Made by a program: the position numbers and the translations under genes. A stretch of DNA of 5,818 nt from Patescibacteria group bacterium (GTDB taxonomy: Bacteria; Patescibacteriota; Gracilibacteria; UM-FILTER-43-11), in contig JAHIYT010000033.1 in assembly GCA_018814945.1 (NCBI GenBank), positions 1 to 5,818 of the forward strand, read 5' to 3'. Position 1 is the stretch's first letter, and each line of letters begins with the position of its first letter. The notes under the pieces are model-generated. The model had not been told where the DNA came from, did no database searches, and worked only from the letters and a program-made list of their open reading frames with translations. Shown here piece after piece: positions 1 through 4,284 of this stretch.

Positions 1-40
1 CTTTTTGACTACAAAAAGAATCGCCTGCCCGGCGAGGGCA
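1..40. repeat. Two short inverted-repeat structures at the window edge
   Basis: CTTTTTG (1-7) and CAAAAAG (12-18) form a perfect 7-bp inverted repeat with a 4-nt loop. Directly after it is a GC-rich island in otherwise AT-rich DNA. There TCGCC (21-25) can pair with GGCGA (31-35), and the intervening TGCCC (26-30) can pair with GGGCA (36-40), so the two stems interlock like a pseudoknot or compete as alternative hairpins. It could be an end-of-gene structure for a gene off the left edge or a small palindromic repeat. No coding potential is apparent. The pairings are seen directly; any function is inferred. Confidence 0.45.
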
Positions 41-58
41 AACAAGATACAAATTATC

Positions 59-78
59 CGTACAAGAATTGTTGTACG
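59..78. terminator. Weak hairpin just past the methyltransferase stop codon
   Basis: CGTACAA (59-65) and TTGTACG (72-78) are a perfect 7-bp inverted repeat around the 6-nt loop GAATTG. It starts one base beyond the TAA of the minus-strand FkbM gene, where an intrinsic terminator would be expected. The stem has only three G/C pairs. The minus-strand downstream sequence (GATAATTTG) is a poor U-tract, and the plus-strand one (ATTATTTTC) is slightly better. Position supports a terminator; composition makes it a weak one. Confidence 0.35.
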
Positions 79-79
79 A

Positions 80-763
80 TTATTTTCTACACCACAAAAA
101 CCCCAACTCCTTTATTTTATTATTGGGATACTTTTCAACCTTAAATCCCTTAGCTTCCAAATACTGTTTTAACTCATTACTATCTGCCCCTTTTACCCAA
201 TCATGATACTCCAAAAATATATTTGACACCCTGTCCAAGATAGATGCAGGAGTAGCATAAAGAAGCGCAAATTCAGCCCCCTCACAGTCTATTTTTATAA
301 GGTCACAATGTCCAATATTGTTCTTTGTGAATATCCTTTCTAAAGTCGTTGTCTGAACGTCCTGAGTATTTCCAGTAGGCTCCAAAACATCTACAAGCGA
401 GTGATTTAAATCCTCCTTACTTATCTCCAACTTTGCCTGACCAGCCTTATCACTCACGGCGAGTTGTCTTGAGAAAATATTCCTAATTCTATTCTCTTTT
501 AAATTCTGCTTCAGAATTTCATAATTACCAATATGTGGTTCGAATGCATAAATAGGCACGTCCGAATTTAATAGCGATGCATACAAACTAAAAAACCCAA
601 GATGTCCTCCAATATCAATCACACAATCCTTTGCATTTTTAATAGCTTCATCACAAAACCTATATTGGTGATCTAAAAACAGCTCATTCGCAATTGCATA
701 ATCGCCTTCATTTCTCATATTCAGCACTACGGTCTTCCCGAAGATTTTAGATTCTCGCTTCAC
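80..763 (-). CDS. FkbM family SAM-dependent methyltransferase
   Basis: This 227-residue protein has the Rossmann-type methyltransferase fold of the FkbM family, which O-methylates sugars, glycans or natural products in the cytoplasm. The SAM-binding glycine motif is VIDIGGHLGFFSL (residues 48-60). The acidic ribose-contacting residue is E75 in YAFEPH. The family's late motif is DLIKIDCEGAEF (154-165), close to the usual IDVEGAE. Length is normal for a single-domain member. The start used is GTG at 763; an ATG at residue 16 (718) is a real alternative, because the conserved region begins only around residue 45 and neither start has a convincing ribosome-binding site. The first codons overlap the plus-strand promoter of the gene at 808. 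No glycosyltransferase or polysaccharide genes lie beside it here, so the substrate cannot be guessed. Family assignment is firm. Confidence 0.9.
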   Translation of the reverse strand: MKRESKIFGKTVVLNMRNEGDYAIANELFLDHQYRFCDEAIKNAKDCVIDIGGHLGFFSLYASLLNSDVPIYAFEPHIGNYEILKQNLKENRIRNIFSRQLAVSDKAGQAKLEISKEDLNHSLVDVLEPTGNTQDVQTTTLERIFTKNNIGHCDLIKIDCEGAEFALLYATPASILDRVSNIFLEYHDWVKGADSNELKQYLEAKGFKVEKYPNNKIKELGFLWCRK

Positions 764-774
764 TCTGCTATAAT
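746..774 (+). promoter_or_regulatory. Extended -10 promoter for the 81-residue membrane protein
   Basis: TGCTATAAT at 766-774 is a perfect TGn-extended -10 element. A moderate -35 match, TTTAGA (746-751), lies 17 bp upstream. Transcription would begin near 781 and leave a leader of about 27 nt before the ATG at 808. The -35 lies inside the 5' end of the divergent methyltransferase gene. The A-rich leader has no Shine-Dalgarno sequence. Confidence 0.6.
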
Positions 775-807
775 GATTAGTAACAAATATATTCTAACAA
801 AAAAATC

Positions 808-1053
808 ATGAAAAAACTTAATGCAACCGCCCTGGGCCTTGCCTTTGGTATTATTTGGGCTGTAGCTATGTTTTTAGTTGTAGTTATTTCTATGTACGCT
901 GACTGGGGCGGAGCTTTTGTAAATGTCATGAGCAGTGTCTATGTAGGAATTGAATCAACATGGACAGGAGCATTCCTCGCACTTCCATGGGGATTTGTTG
1001 ATGGATTTATTGGGCTATACCTAATGGGATGGCTTTACAATAAGTTTGCCTAG
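808..1053 (+). CDS. Small two-helix membrane protein, holin-like by family resemblance
   Basis: This 81-residue hydrophobic protein has two predicted membrane segments, roughly residues 8-30 and 52-76, joined by a short polar loop (YADWGGAFVN). The second helix carries a distinctive LPWGFVDGFIGLYLMGWLYNK pattern. I recognise this G-F-(V/I)-D-G-F-I-G / W-L-Y-N-K signature from short bacterial and archaeal membrane proteins that databases label 'bacteriophage holin'; that label is a homology transfer and does not show a lytic role. The N-terminus MKKLNATALGLAFGIIWA fits the same group. No phage gene adjoins it directly, although an amidase and a second holin-like gene lie 0.6 kb downstream. Its TAG overlaps the tspO stop codon. 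The gene is very likely real; the function is uncertain. Confidence 0.75.
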   Translation: MKKLNATALGLAFGIIWAVAMFLVVVISMYADWGGAFVNVMSSVYVGIESTWTGAFLALPWGFVDGFIGLYLMGWLYNKFA

Positions 1054-1562
1054 GAATTTAGTGCAATAATTGCCACATTCAAATAAGTTGCGAAAAGTAC
1101 CCATAACAAATATGGGATTAACATGTATGCTGATTTTTTATTGGTGCCAAATGCAGAAAGTATCATCAATTCCGCAACGATAATTATTCCGATAATTGTG
1201 TATAAAGCGGAATTCATATCATGCATTCCAAAAAAGAAATACGACCACAAATATACAAAAATTCCATTCATTAGGTACAAAGTTCCGAACAATTTCCTCT
1301 TAAAATCAGACTCATAAAAATTCCACACATAGTAACCGGCAAGTCCAATTAAAAAGAATAATATCGCCCATACAATTGGAAAAACATAACTTGGTGGAGT
1401 AAGTTCCGGCTTTATTAAAGCCCTATACCACTCACCAGGATCAGAACTGCCTAAATATCCAAGGCCAAAAATATATCCGAATGAAACTATTCCGGAAATA
1501 ATTTTAATCTTCTTGGTAGTTGTTTTTTCTTTTTTAAATAGATTTTTTAGCCATCCAAACAT
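1050..1562 (-). CDS. tspO: TspO/MBR family tryptophan-rich membrane protein
   Basis: This 170-residue protein is predicted to span the membrane five times and matches the TspO/MBR (peripheral benzodiazepine receptor) family, which binds porphyrins and related ligands and is tied to tetrapyrrole and stress responses. Visible hallmarks are WYRALIKPELTPPSYVFPIVW in the first third, the LMNGIFVYLWSYFFF segment mid-protein (normally LN..WS..FF), and PYLLWVLFATYLNVAIIALN at the C-terminus. An N-terminal extension of about 18 basic residues (MFGWLKNLFKKEKTTTKK) precedes the first helix, making it slightly longer than the typical 155-160 residues. No haem or carotenoid genes are nearby. It is transcribed divergently from the amidase and convergently with the 81-residue membrane protein. 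The family call is strong; the ligand is unknown. Confidence 0.9.
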   Translation of the reverse strand: MFGWLKNLFKKEKTTTKKIKIISGIVSFGYIFGLGYLGSSDPGEWYRALIKPELTPPSYVFPIVWAILFFLIGLAGYYVWNFYESDFKRKLFGTLYLMNGIFVYLWSYFFFGMHDMNSALYTIIGIIIVAELMILSAFGTNKKSAYMLIPYLLWVLFATYLNVAIIALNS

Positions 1563-1590
1563 AATTGTAAAATTAAATTTTATTTACTTG

Positions 1591-1599
1591 ATTATATCA
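1591..1599 (-). promoter_or_regulatory. Extended -10 element upstream of tspO
   Basis: On the minus strand the sequence is TGATATAAT, a perfect -10 with the TGn extension. It ends 28 nt before the tspO ATG (1562) and so gives a leader of roughly 20 nt. A perfect -35 hexamer, TTGACA, occurs at 1629-1624, but its 27-bp spacing from this -10 is too long for the two to act together. The TTGACA may be coincidental or serve a weaker alternative -10. Confidence 0.5.
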
Positions 1600-1603
1600 T
1601 TAT

Positions 1604-1632
1604 TTGTAAATTTTCCTATTTTCTGTCAAAAT
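1604..1632 (+). promoter_or_regulatory. Candidate promoter for the amidase gene
   Basis: TTGTAA (1604-1609) and CAAAAT (1627-1632) are separated by 17 bp, and TG precedes the -10 at the extended position (TGTCAAAAT). Each hexamer matches consensus at four positions. The implied leader before the ATG at 1651 is about 12 nt, with no Shine-Dalgarno sequence. It is the best plus-strand candidate in this divergent 88-bp gap, but is weaker than the other promoters in the window. Confidence 0.3.
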
Positions 1633-1650
1633 GATCCCCTTATTTAAATT

Positions 1651-2349
1651 ATGGAAATAATAAACAGAAAACTAGATCTCCACGAATTTGAAGATTACTT
1701 AAGTAGTTACTACTTTGGTGCCCAGCCTGCTAATAAACTGGTCATTCATCACACCTGGCGTCCAACAAAAGAGCAGTGGCAGGGGCAGATATCAATTAAC
1801 GGTCTGAAAAGTTACTATGAAGGAAAAGGCTGGTCAGCTGGTCCCCACATCTTCGTCGCAGAAGATGGTATTTGGCTTTTTTCACCAATGAGAAAGGATG
1901 GCATTCATGCCGGCGCTCTTAATCACCTAAGCATCGGCATCGAAATCGTTGGTGATTACGACAATGAAAAATGGGAAGGCAAAACTAAGTACAACGCCCT
2001 TGGCACTATCAAAGCTCTAATGTTCTATCTTCACTTGGAAAATAAAGACATTCTGTTTCATCGGGATGCTTCACCTAAATCCTGCCCAGGGTGGGCAATT
2101 ACAAAAGAATGGCTCTTTGCAGAACTTGCTAGCTTCCGAAAACTACCTAGAATACCAAGCATCTCTCCGGCAATCGAAGAAATTTCTGCACCAATTCCAG
2201 AAGAAGAGGTTATGGTTCCAATTTGGGCAACCGATGCAGTGTCGTTTGTACTAAAGCACCGTCTCTTCGAAATCCGAAACCAAGACGACATCCGGGACGC
2301 TGTAAAATTCTACCGTTTATATAATTTAATCCAAAACGAACCTGAATAA
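1651..2349 (+). CDS. N-acetylmuramoyl-L-alanine amidase (T7-lysozyme/PGRP fold)
   Basis: This 232-residue protein has an amidase_2/PGRP catalytic domain at residues about 28-155, which cleaves the bond between MurNAc and L-alanine in peptidoglycan. Zinc ligands are readable by comparison with T7 lysozyme: H34 in KLVIHHTW, H137 in LFHRD and C145 in PKSCPG. K143, two residues before the cysteine, matches the T7 catalytic lysine. The position of the T7 catalytic tyrosine appears to be proline (GWSAGPHIFV, P65), a variant I associate with other phage and bacterial members. A Pro/Glu-rich linker (about 155-190) leads to a helical C-terminal segment (VPIWATDAVSFVLKHRLFEI onward) of unknown role, perhaps wall binding. 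There is no signal peptide, so export would need a holin-like partner; such a gene follows 87 bp downstream. The start is the first ATG in frame and has no Shine-Dalgarno sequence. Confidence 0.88.
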   Translation: MEIINRKLDLHEFEDYLSSYYFGAQPANKLVIHHTWRPTKEQWQGQISINGLKSYYEGKGWSAGPHIFVAEDGIWLFSPMRKDGIHAGALNHLSIGIEIVGDYDNEKWEGKTKYNALGTIKALMFYLHLENKDILFHRDASPKSCPGWAITKEWLFAELASFRKLPRIPSISPAIEEISAPIPEEEVMVPIWATDAVSFVLKHRLFEIRNQDDIRDAVKFYRLYNLIQNEPE

Positions 2350-2432
2350 TTTTCAATTTTAAATTTACAATTTTAAAACATTAGGATTTTAAAAATTATT
2401 TGTAAATTGAAAACTGTAAATTGTAAATTAAA
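2350..2432. repeat. AT-rich inverted repeat between amidase and holin-like genes
   Basis: TTTTCAATTT (2350-2359) is exactly complementary to AAATTGAAAA (2404-2413). Nested inside, TTTTAAAA at 2371-2378 can pair with TTTTAAAA at 2387-2394 around the loop CATTAGGA. The right side continues with the motif TGTAAATTG-TAAATTAA (to about 2431). The left arm begins one base after the amidase stop codon, and the right end stops about 5 bases before the holin-like ATG (2437). The 19-nt stretch AATTGAAAACTGTAAATTG (2405-2423) recurs exactly at 3190-3208. A transcript through here would form a long, GC-poor hairpin. It may attenuate or process the mRNA, or be a dispersed intergenic repeat. Confidence 0.6.
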
Positions 2433-2436
2433 TAAT

Positions 2437-2718
2437 ATGAATGATGAATATAAAATTGCCGCGATAATCGGTATTACAGAAGCAATTAAACAATATGGAG
2501 TTCCATCCAAATTTTCTCCAAGCATAGCAATTATAATTGGTGCAATTATCAGTTACGCCGAAAAACCAAATGCTCAAGGGATACTTGAGGGTATAGTTCT
2601 CGGTGCAACTATCACCGGTGGATATGCAGTTGTAAAACGCGGTGGTAGCTCAATTACTTCTTCACTTAAAAAACAGCCGGCCACAGATTTAGAACCAGAT
2701 GATTATCGTGGTGTTTAG
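2437..2718 (+). CDS. Small membrane protein, probable holin-like partner of the amidase
   Basis: This 93-residue protein starts at the ATG at 2437. An in-frame TTG at 2407 would add ten residues encoded by the AT-rich repeat (KTVNCKLNN) and is rejected. Three hydrophobic stretches are visible: residues 6-17 (KIAAIIGITEAI), 28-41 (PSIAIIIGAIISYA) and 49-66 (ILEGIVLGATITGGYAVV), followed by a basic, then polar, acidic tail. The pattern of a short 'IGITEAIK' helix, a G-(V/L)-P-x-K-x-x-P turn and a Gly-rich membrane pair resembles small phage holins that sit next to amidases. That resemblance and its position directly after a signal-less amidase support a lysis or export partner. No sequence hallmark proves it. 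Its TAG ends one base short of the CCA end of the convergent tmRNA gene. Confidence 0.7.
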   Translation: MNDEYKIAAIIGITEAIKQYGVPSKFSPSIAIIIGAIISYAEKPNAQGILEGIVLGATITGGYAVVKRGGSSITSSLKKQPATDLEPDDYRGV

Positions 2719-2719
2719 T

Positions 2720-3140
2720 TGGTGGAGATGCCCGGAGTCGAACCGGGGTCCAAAGATGAAGCCAAAGAACGTCTACAATTTTAGTTTGTTTGGTGGTTTT
2801 CGACGAAAGTATAGAAACAAACAAAAGCACTTTCGCTTATTCGGAGAAATTGTCGGCATCTACTCCTCCGTTTGCAGAGTAAATGCTTAACCTGCTAAAT
2901 TACGCCCTACAAGGTCAGCAGGTGTCGCCTTGTAGAACGAGGTTACAAATTGGTAACCGTAATGAGTTTAAGCATAAGCAAATGCAGGTACAAAAGCACG
3001 TGCAGGAGCTTTACTTGCACTCAAAGATTTATAAGTATTAGCACTTATAGCGCGCTGGACTAATTAGCAGGCAGACAGCGCGATGCCTGAATTGCAATTA
3101 AGTGACTTGAGTCATCAATGTCAAAACCAAATACATCCCC
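2720..3140 (-). ncRNA. ssrA: tmRNA (transfer-messenger RNA), one-piece, CCA encoded
   Basis: A 421-nt tmRNA that rescues stalled ribosomes with SmpB and tags the nascent chain for proteolysis. The 5' end GGGGATG (3140-3134) pairs with CATCTCC (2730-2724), followed by discriminator A and encoded CCA (2722-2720). The conserved 5' GGTTTTGACA follows. The T-arm is CCCGG-TTCGACT-CCGGG (2747-2731). Helix 2 pairs GATGA (3116-3112) with TCATC (2759-2755). Four H-type pseudoknots are readable. PK1: CAGGCA 3089-3084/TGCCTG 3073-3068 and CGCGCTG 3082-3076/CAGCGCG 3057-3051. PK2: CTACAAGG 2935-2928/CCTTGTAG 2914-2907 and ACCTGCT 2923-2917/AGCAGGT 2896-2890. PK3: 2886-2877/2865-2856 and CGGAG 2870-2866/CTCCG 2846-2842. 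PK4: CGAAAGT 2835-2829/ACTTTCG 2810-2804 and GTTTGTTT 2822-2815/AAACAAAC 2791-2784. This is the canonical single-chain layout. smpB is not in the window. Confidence 0.97.
2968..3042 (-). other. tmRNA-encoded proteolysis tag reading frame
   Basis: After PK1 and an 8-nt spacer (ctataagt), the likely resume codon is GCT at 3042-3040. From there the frame encodes 24 residues, opening ANTYKSLSAS, continuing KAPAR and closing AFVPAFAYA before TAA (2970-2968). The AN opening matches many tags (compare ANDENYALAA in E. coli), and the small/aromatic end AFAYA resembles the ALAA degron read by ClpXP. A 24-residue tag is long compared with the 10-15 residues of most model bacteria. A hairpin GGTTAC/GTAACC (2958-2953 with 2946-2941) follows 9 nt after the stop, as helix 5 would. 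The resume codon is inferred from position; a later in-frame GCA would give a 16-residue tag. Confidence 0.8.
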
Positions 3141-3162
3141 ACGGTTTCAAAGAGCGAACTAC

Positions 3163-3191
3163 TTTATACCATAAAATAGGCAAAATGAAAA
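3163..3191 (-). promoter_or_regulatory. ssrA promoter
   Basis: On the minus strand TATAAA (3168-3163) is preceded by TGG, giving an extended -10 (TGGTATAAA). TTTTCA (3191-3186) lies 17 bp upstream as a -35. Transcription would start near 3156 and leave about 16 nt of 5' leader for RNase P to remove before the mature 5' G at 3140. The -35 overlaps the AT-rich repeat that also contains the cutA stop codon. Confidence 0.55.
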
Positions 3192-3216
3192 TTGAAAACT
3201 GTAAATTGAAAATTAA
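3182..3216. repeat. Solo copy of the AT-rich intergenic repeat at the cutA 3' end
   Basis: Reads AAAATGAAAATTGAAAAC then TGTAAATTGAAAATTAA. The 19-nt core AATTGAAAACTGTAAATTG (3190-3208) is identical to 2405-2423, and the unit is related to the copies at 4191-4284. Its TTAA end supplies the cutA stop codon (TTA at 3213-3215 on the plus strand). Its other half overlaps the -35 of ssrA. Unlike the other two sites it is a single arm without an inverted partner. Confidence 0.6.
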
Positions 3217-3524
3217 CAAGATCTATCCACCCACTTCAAAAACTCAGGGTTACCATCATCCAACGATGTAAAAACAATACAAGGACATTCGTAAGAATGC
3301 ATATCACGAACAATTCTAATAATCTTCCCTTCGTTTTTTACGCGTGTCTTAAAAATAATAATATATTCATTAGCTTTAGCTATTTCTTCATCCCAAACAA
3401 AGTAACTTTCCACACCAGAGATAATATTTGCACAAGCTATGAGTCCGGACTCCAATAACTCCAAGACTATATCTTTAGCCTCTTTTTTGGTAGGAACGGT
3501 GATGTAACCTAAGCTTAATTTCAT
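3213..3524 (-). CDS. cutA: CutA1 divalent-cation tolerance family protein
   Basis: This 103-residue protein matches CutA1, a small PII-like trimeric cytoplasmic protein historically linked to copper tolerance, though its biochemical role is unsettled. Family features are LGYITVPTKKEAKDIVLELL at the N-terminus, LIACANII (residues 28-35, usual 'LAACVNI'), the VESYFVWDEEI segment (38-48, usual 'SxYxWxGxI') and EYIIIFKTR (53-61, usual 'E..l.iKT'). It ends PEFLKWVDRSC. The ATG at 3524 is preferred: it gives family length and starts at the first beta strand. A GTG at 3575 in the same frame would add 17 residues (STIGPTIGPSIG-type) that merely translate a palindromic repeat. Only a weak GGAAA lies before the ATG. 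It is downstream of the exonuclease on the same strand, 82 bp away, and upstream of ssrA. Confidence 0.9.
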   Translation of the reverse strand: MKLSLGYITVPTKKEAKDIVLELLESGLIACANIISGVESYFVWDEEIAKANEYIIIFKTRVKNEGKIIRIVRDMHSYECPCIVFTSLDDGNPEFLKWVDRSC

Positions 3525-3540
3525 ACTATCATTTCCGATA

Positions 3541-3600
3541 GAGGGACCAATGGTTGGACCAATTGTGGAATCCACGACTGGTCCCTCAACATGTCCCTCA
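3541..3600. repeat. Imperfect 60-bp palindrome upstream of cutA
   Basis: The left arm (3541-3569) reads GAGGGACCAATGG then TTGGACCAATTGTGGA. The reverse complement of the right arm (3570-3600) reads GAGGGACATGTTG then AGGGACCAGTCGTGGAT. The arms align along their length with small gaps and meet at the palindrome GTGGAATCCAC (3566-3576). Each arm also contains an internal direct repeat (GGACCAAT twice; GAGGGAC twice), so pairing can slip, for example a perfect 9-bp GAGGGACCA/TGGTCCCTC (3580-3588 with 3541-3549). No U-tract follows on either strand, so it is not a standard terminator. It fills most of the 82-bp gap between the exonuclease stop and the cutA ATG. Confidence 0.65.
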
Positions 3601-3606
3601 ATTGGA

Positions 3607-4191
3607 TTATAAAATCAAAGAATACTGCATCTCATCCGGCTCATTTTCCTTCATAATTTTATTCAAAACTTCCAATAACACATTAACATCGTACATTGCT
3701 CTATGTAAATTATCTGACTCCAAATTAACCTTATAATGCCGAGCCAAATCAATCAATTTTCCAGGTAACTGTTGTTCTTTTGCGTATATTAAACTACATG
3801 CAACCTCATCATTCTGGTAAGGCTTCATACCACCTCTTACCAAATTCGAATTTAACATTGGAAAATCGAACTTAATATTGTGAGCAACCATAACCCTATC
3901 CCCGCAGAAGTCTATAAAATCTCCAAAAACCTCATTCGGTTTACGTGCTTTATCTACCTCTTCTGGTGTAATTCCATGAATTTCTTGCGCCTCCGCAGTT
4001 AATTTATTTGGATGAGTCCAGATAAGTTCTTCAAAAGTCTCTAGCTGACCATTCTTCTTCCAAATAGAAGCACCAACTTCAATAATATCGTCGTGATAAG
4101 TATTTAAACCAGTAGTTTCCGTATCAAAAACAACAAATTCTTCCCCAGAATGAAAGCGTCTGATGAAGTCTTAAAATGCAATAACTCTCAT
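3607..4191 (-). CDS. DEDDh 3'-5' exonuclease (DnaQ/epsilon-like), 5' end interrupted by TAA
   Basis: The reading frame shows a complete DnaQ-type exonuclease domain. Counting from the ATG at 4191, motif I is VVFDTETTGL (D23, E25), motif II is HNIKFDFPML (D109), and motif III is HRAMYD (H163, D168), the DEDDh signature of proofreading or repair exonucleases that hydrolyse DNA or RNA from the 3' end. The frame is open from 4170 to the TAA at 3609-3607 (187 codons), but it contains no ATG, GTG or TTG before 3891, which is past motif I. The ATG at 4191 is in frame yet followed after six codons (MRVIAF) by TAA (4173-4171), then DFIRRFHSGEEFVVFD. One base change in that TAA would give a normal N-terminus. 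So this is a recent nonsense mutation, a sequence error, or initiation at a rare codon such as ATC (4164). The domain call is firm; whether it is intact is open. Confidence 0.82.
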
Positions 4192-4284
4192 AATTTACAA
4201 TTTTAAATTTACAATTTTTAAACTTACTCACATTGAACCATTCTACACATTATTTTAGAATTGAAAATTGTAAATTGTAAATTA
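4191..4284. repeat. AT-rich inverted repeat between rescue factor and exonuclease
   Basis: TAATTTACAATTT (4191-4203) is perfectly complementary to AAATTGTAAATTA (4272-4284), and TTTACAATTTT (4208-4218) to AAAATTGTAAA (4264-4274), enclosing about 40 bp. The right arm contains the stop codon of the rescue-factor gene (TTA at 4282-4284 on the plus strand); the left arm reaches the ATG at 4191 of the exonuclease. The units (TGTAAATTG/CAATTTACA) are those seen at 2350-2432 and 3182-3216. The 90-bp gap holds nothing else recognisable. Confidence 0.6.

Noticed and set aside
2407..2436. TTG at 2407 as the start of the holin-like gene
   Set aside because: The ten added residues are encoded by the dispersed AT-rich repeat; the ATG at 2437 begins the protein-like sequence.
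2720..2760. Second att-like copy of the ssrA 3' end
   Set aside because: I looked for another stretch resembling the T-arm and CCA end and found none, so integration is not supported within this window.
3083..3271. Short plus-strand open frame across the ssrA 5' end, and another at 2699-2890
   Set aside because: Both lie mainly over the structured tmRNA gene and its flank, and neither has a protein-like composition or a start signal.
3525..3575. In-frame GTG at 3575 as the cutA start
   Set aside because: The extra residues only translate the palindromic repeat. CutA family proteins begin at about the ATG at 3524, which gives the normal length.
4171..4179. Programmed -1 frameshift on TTTTAAG to enter the exonuclease frame
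   Set aside because: The heptamer does not fit X-XXY-YYZ (the second triplet would be TAA), so the A-site tRNA would re-pair poorly. Nonsense mutation, error or an unusual start is simpler.
2350..4284. The repeated AT-rich units as a CRISPR array
   Set aside because: Copies are far apart, in mixed orientation, of unequal length and without regular spacers, and no cas genes are present.
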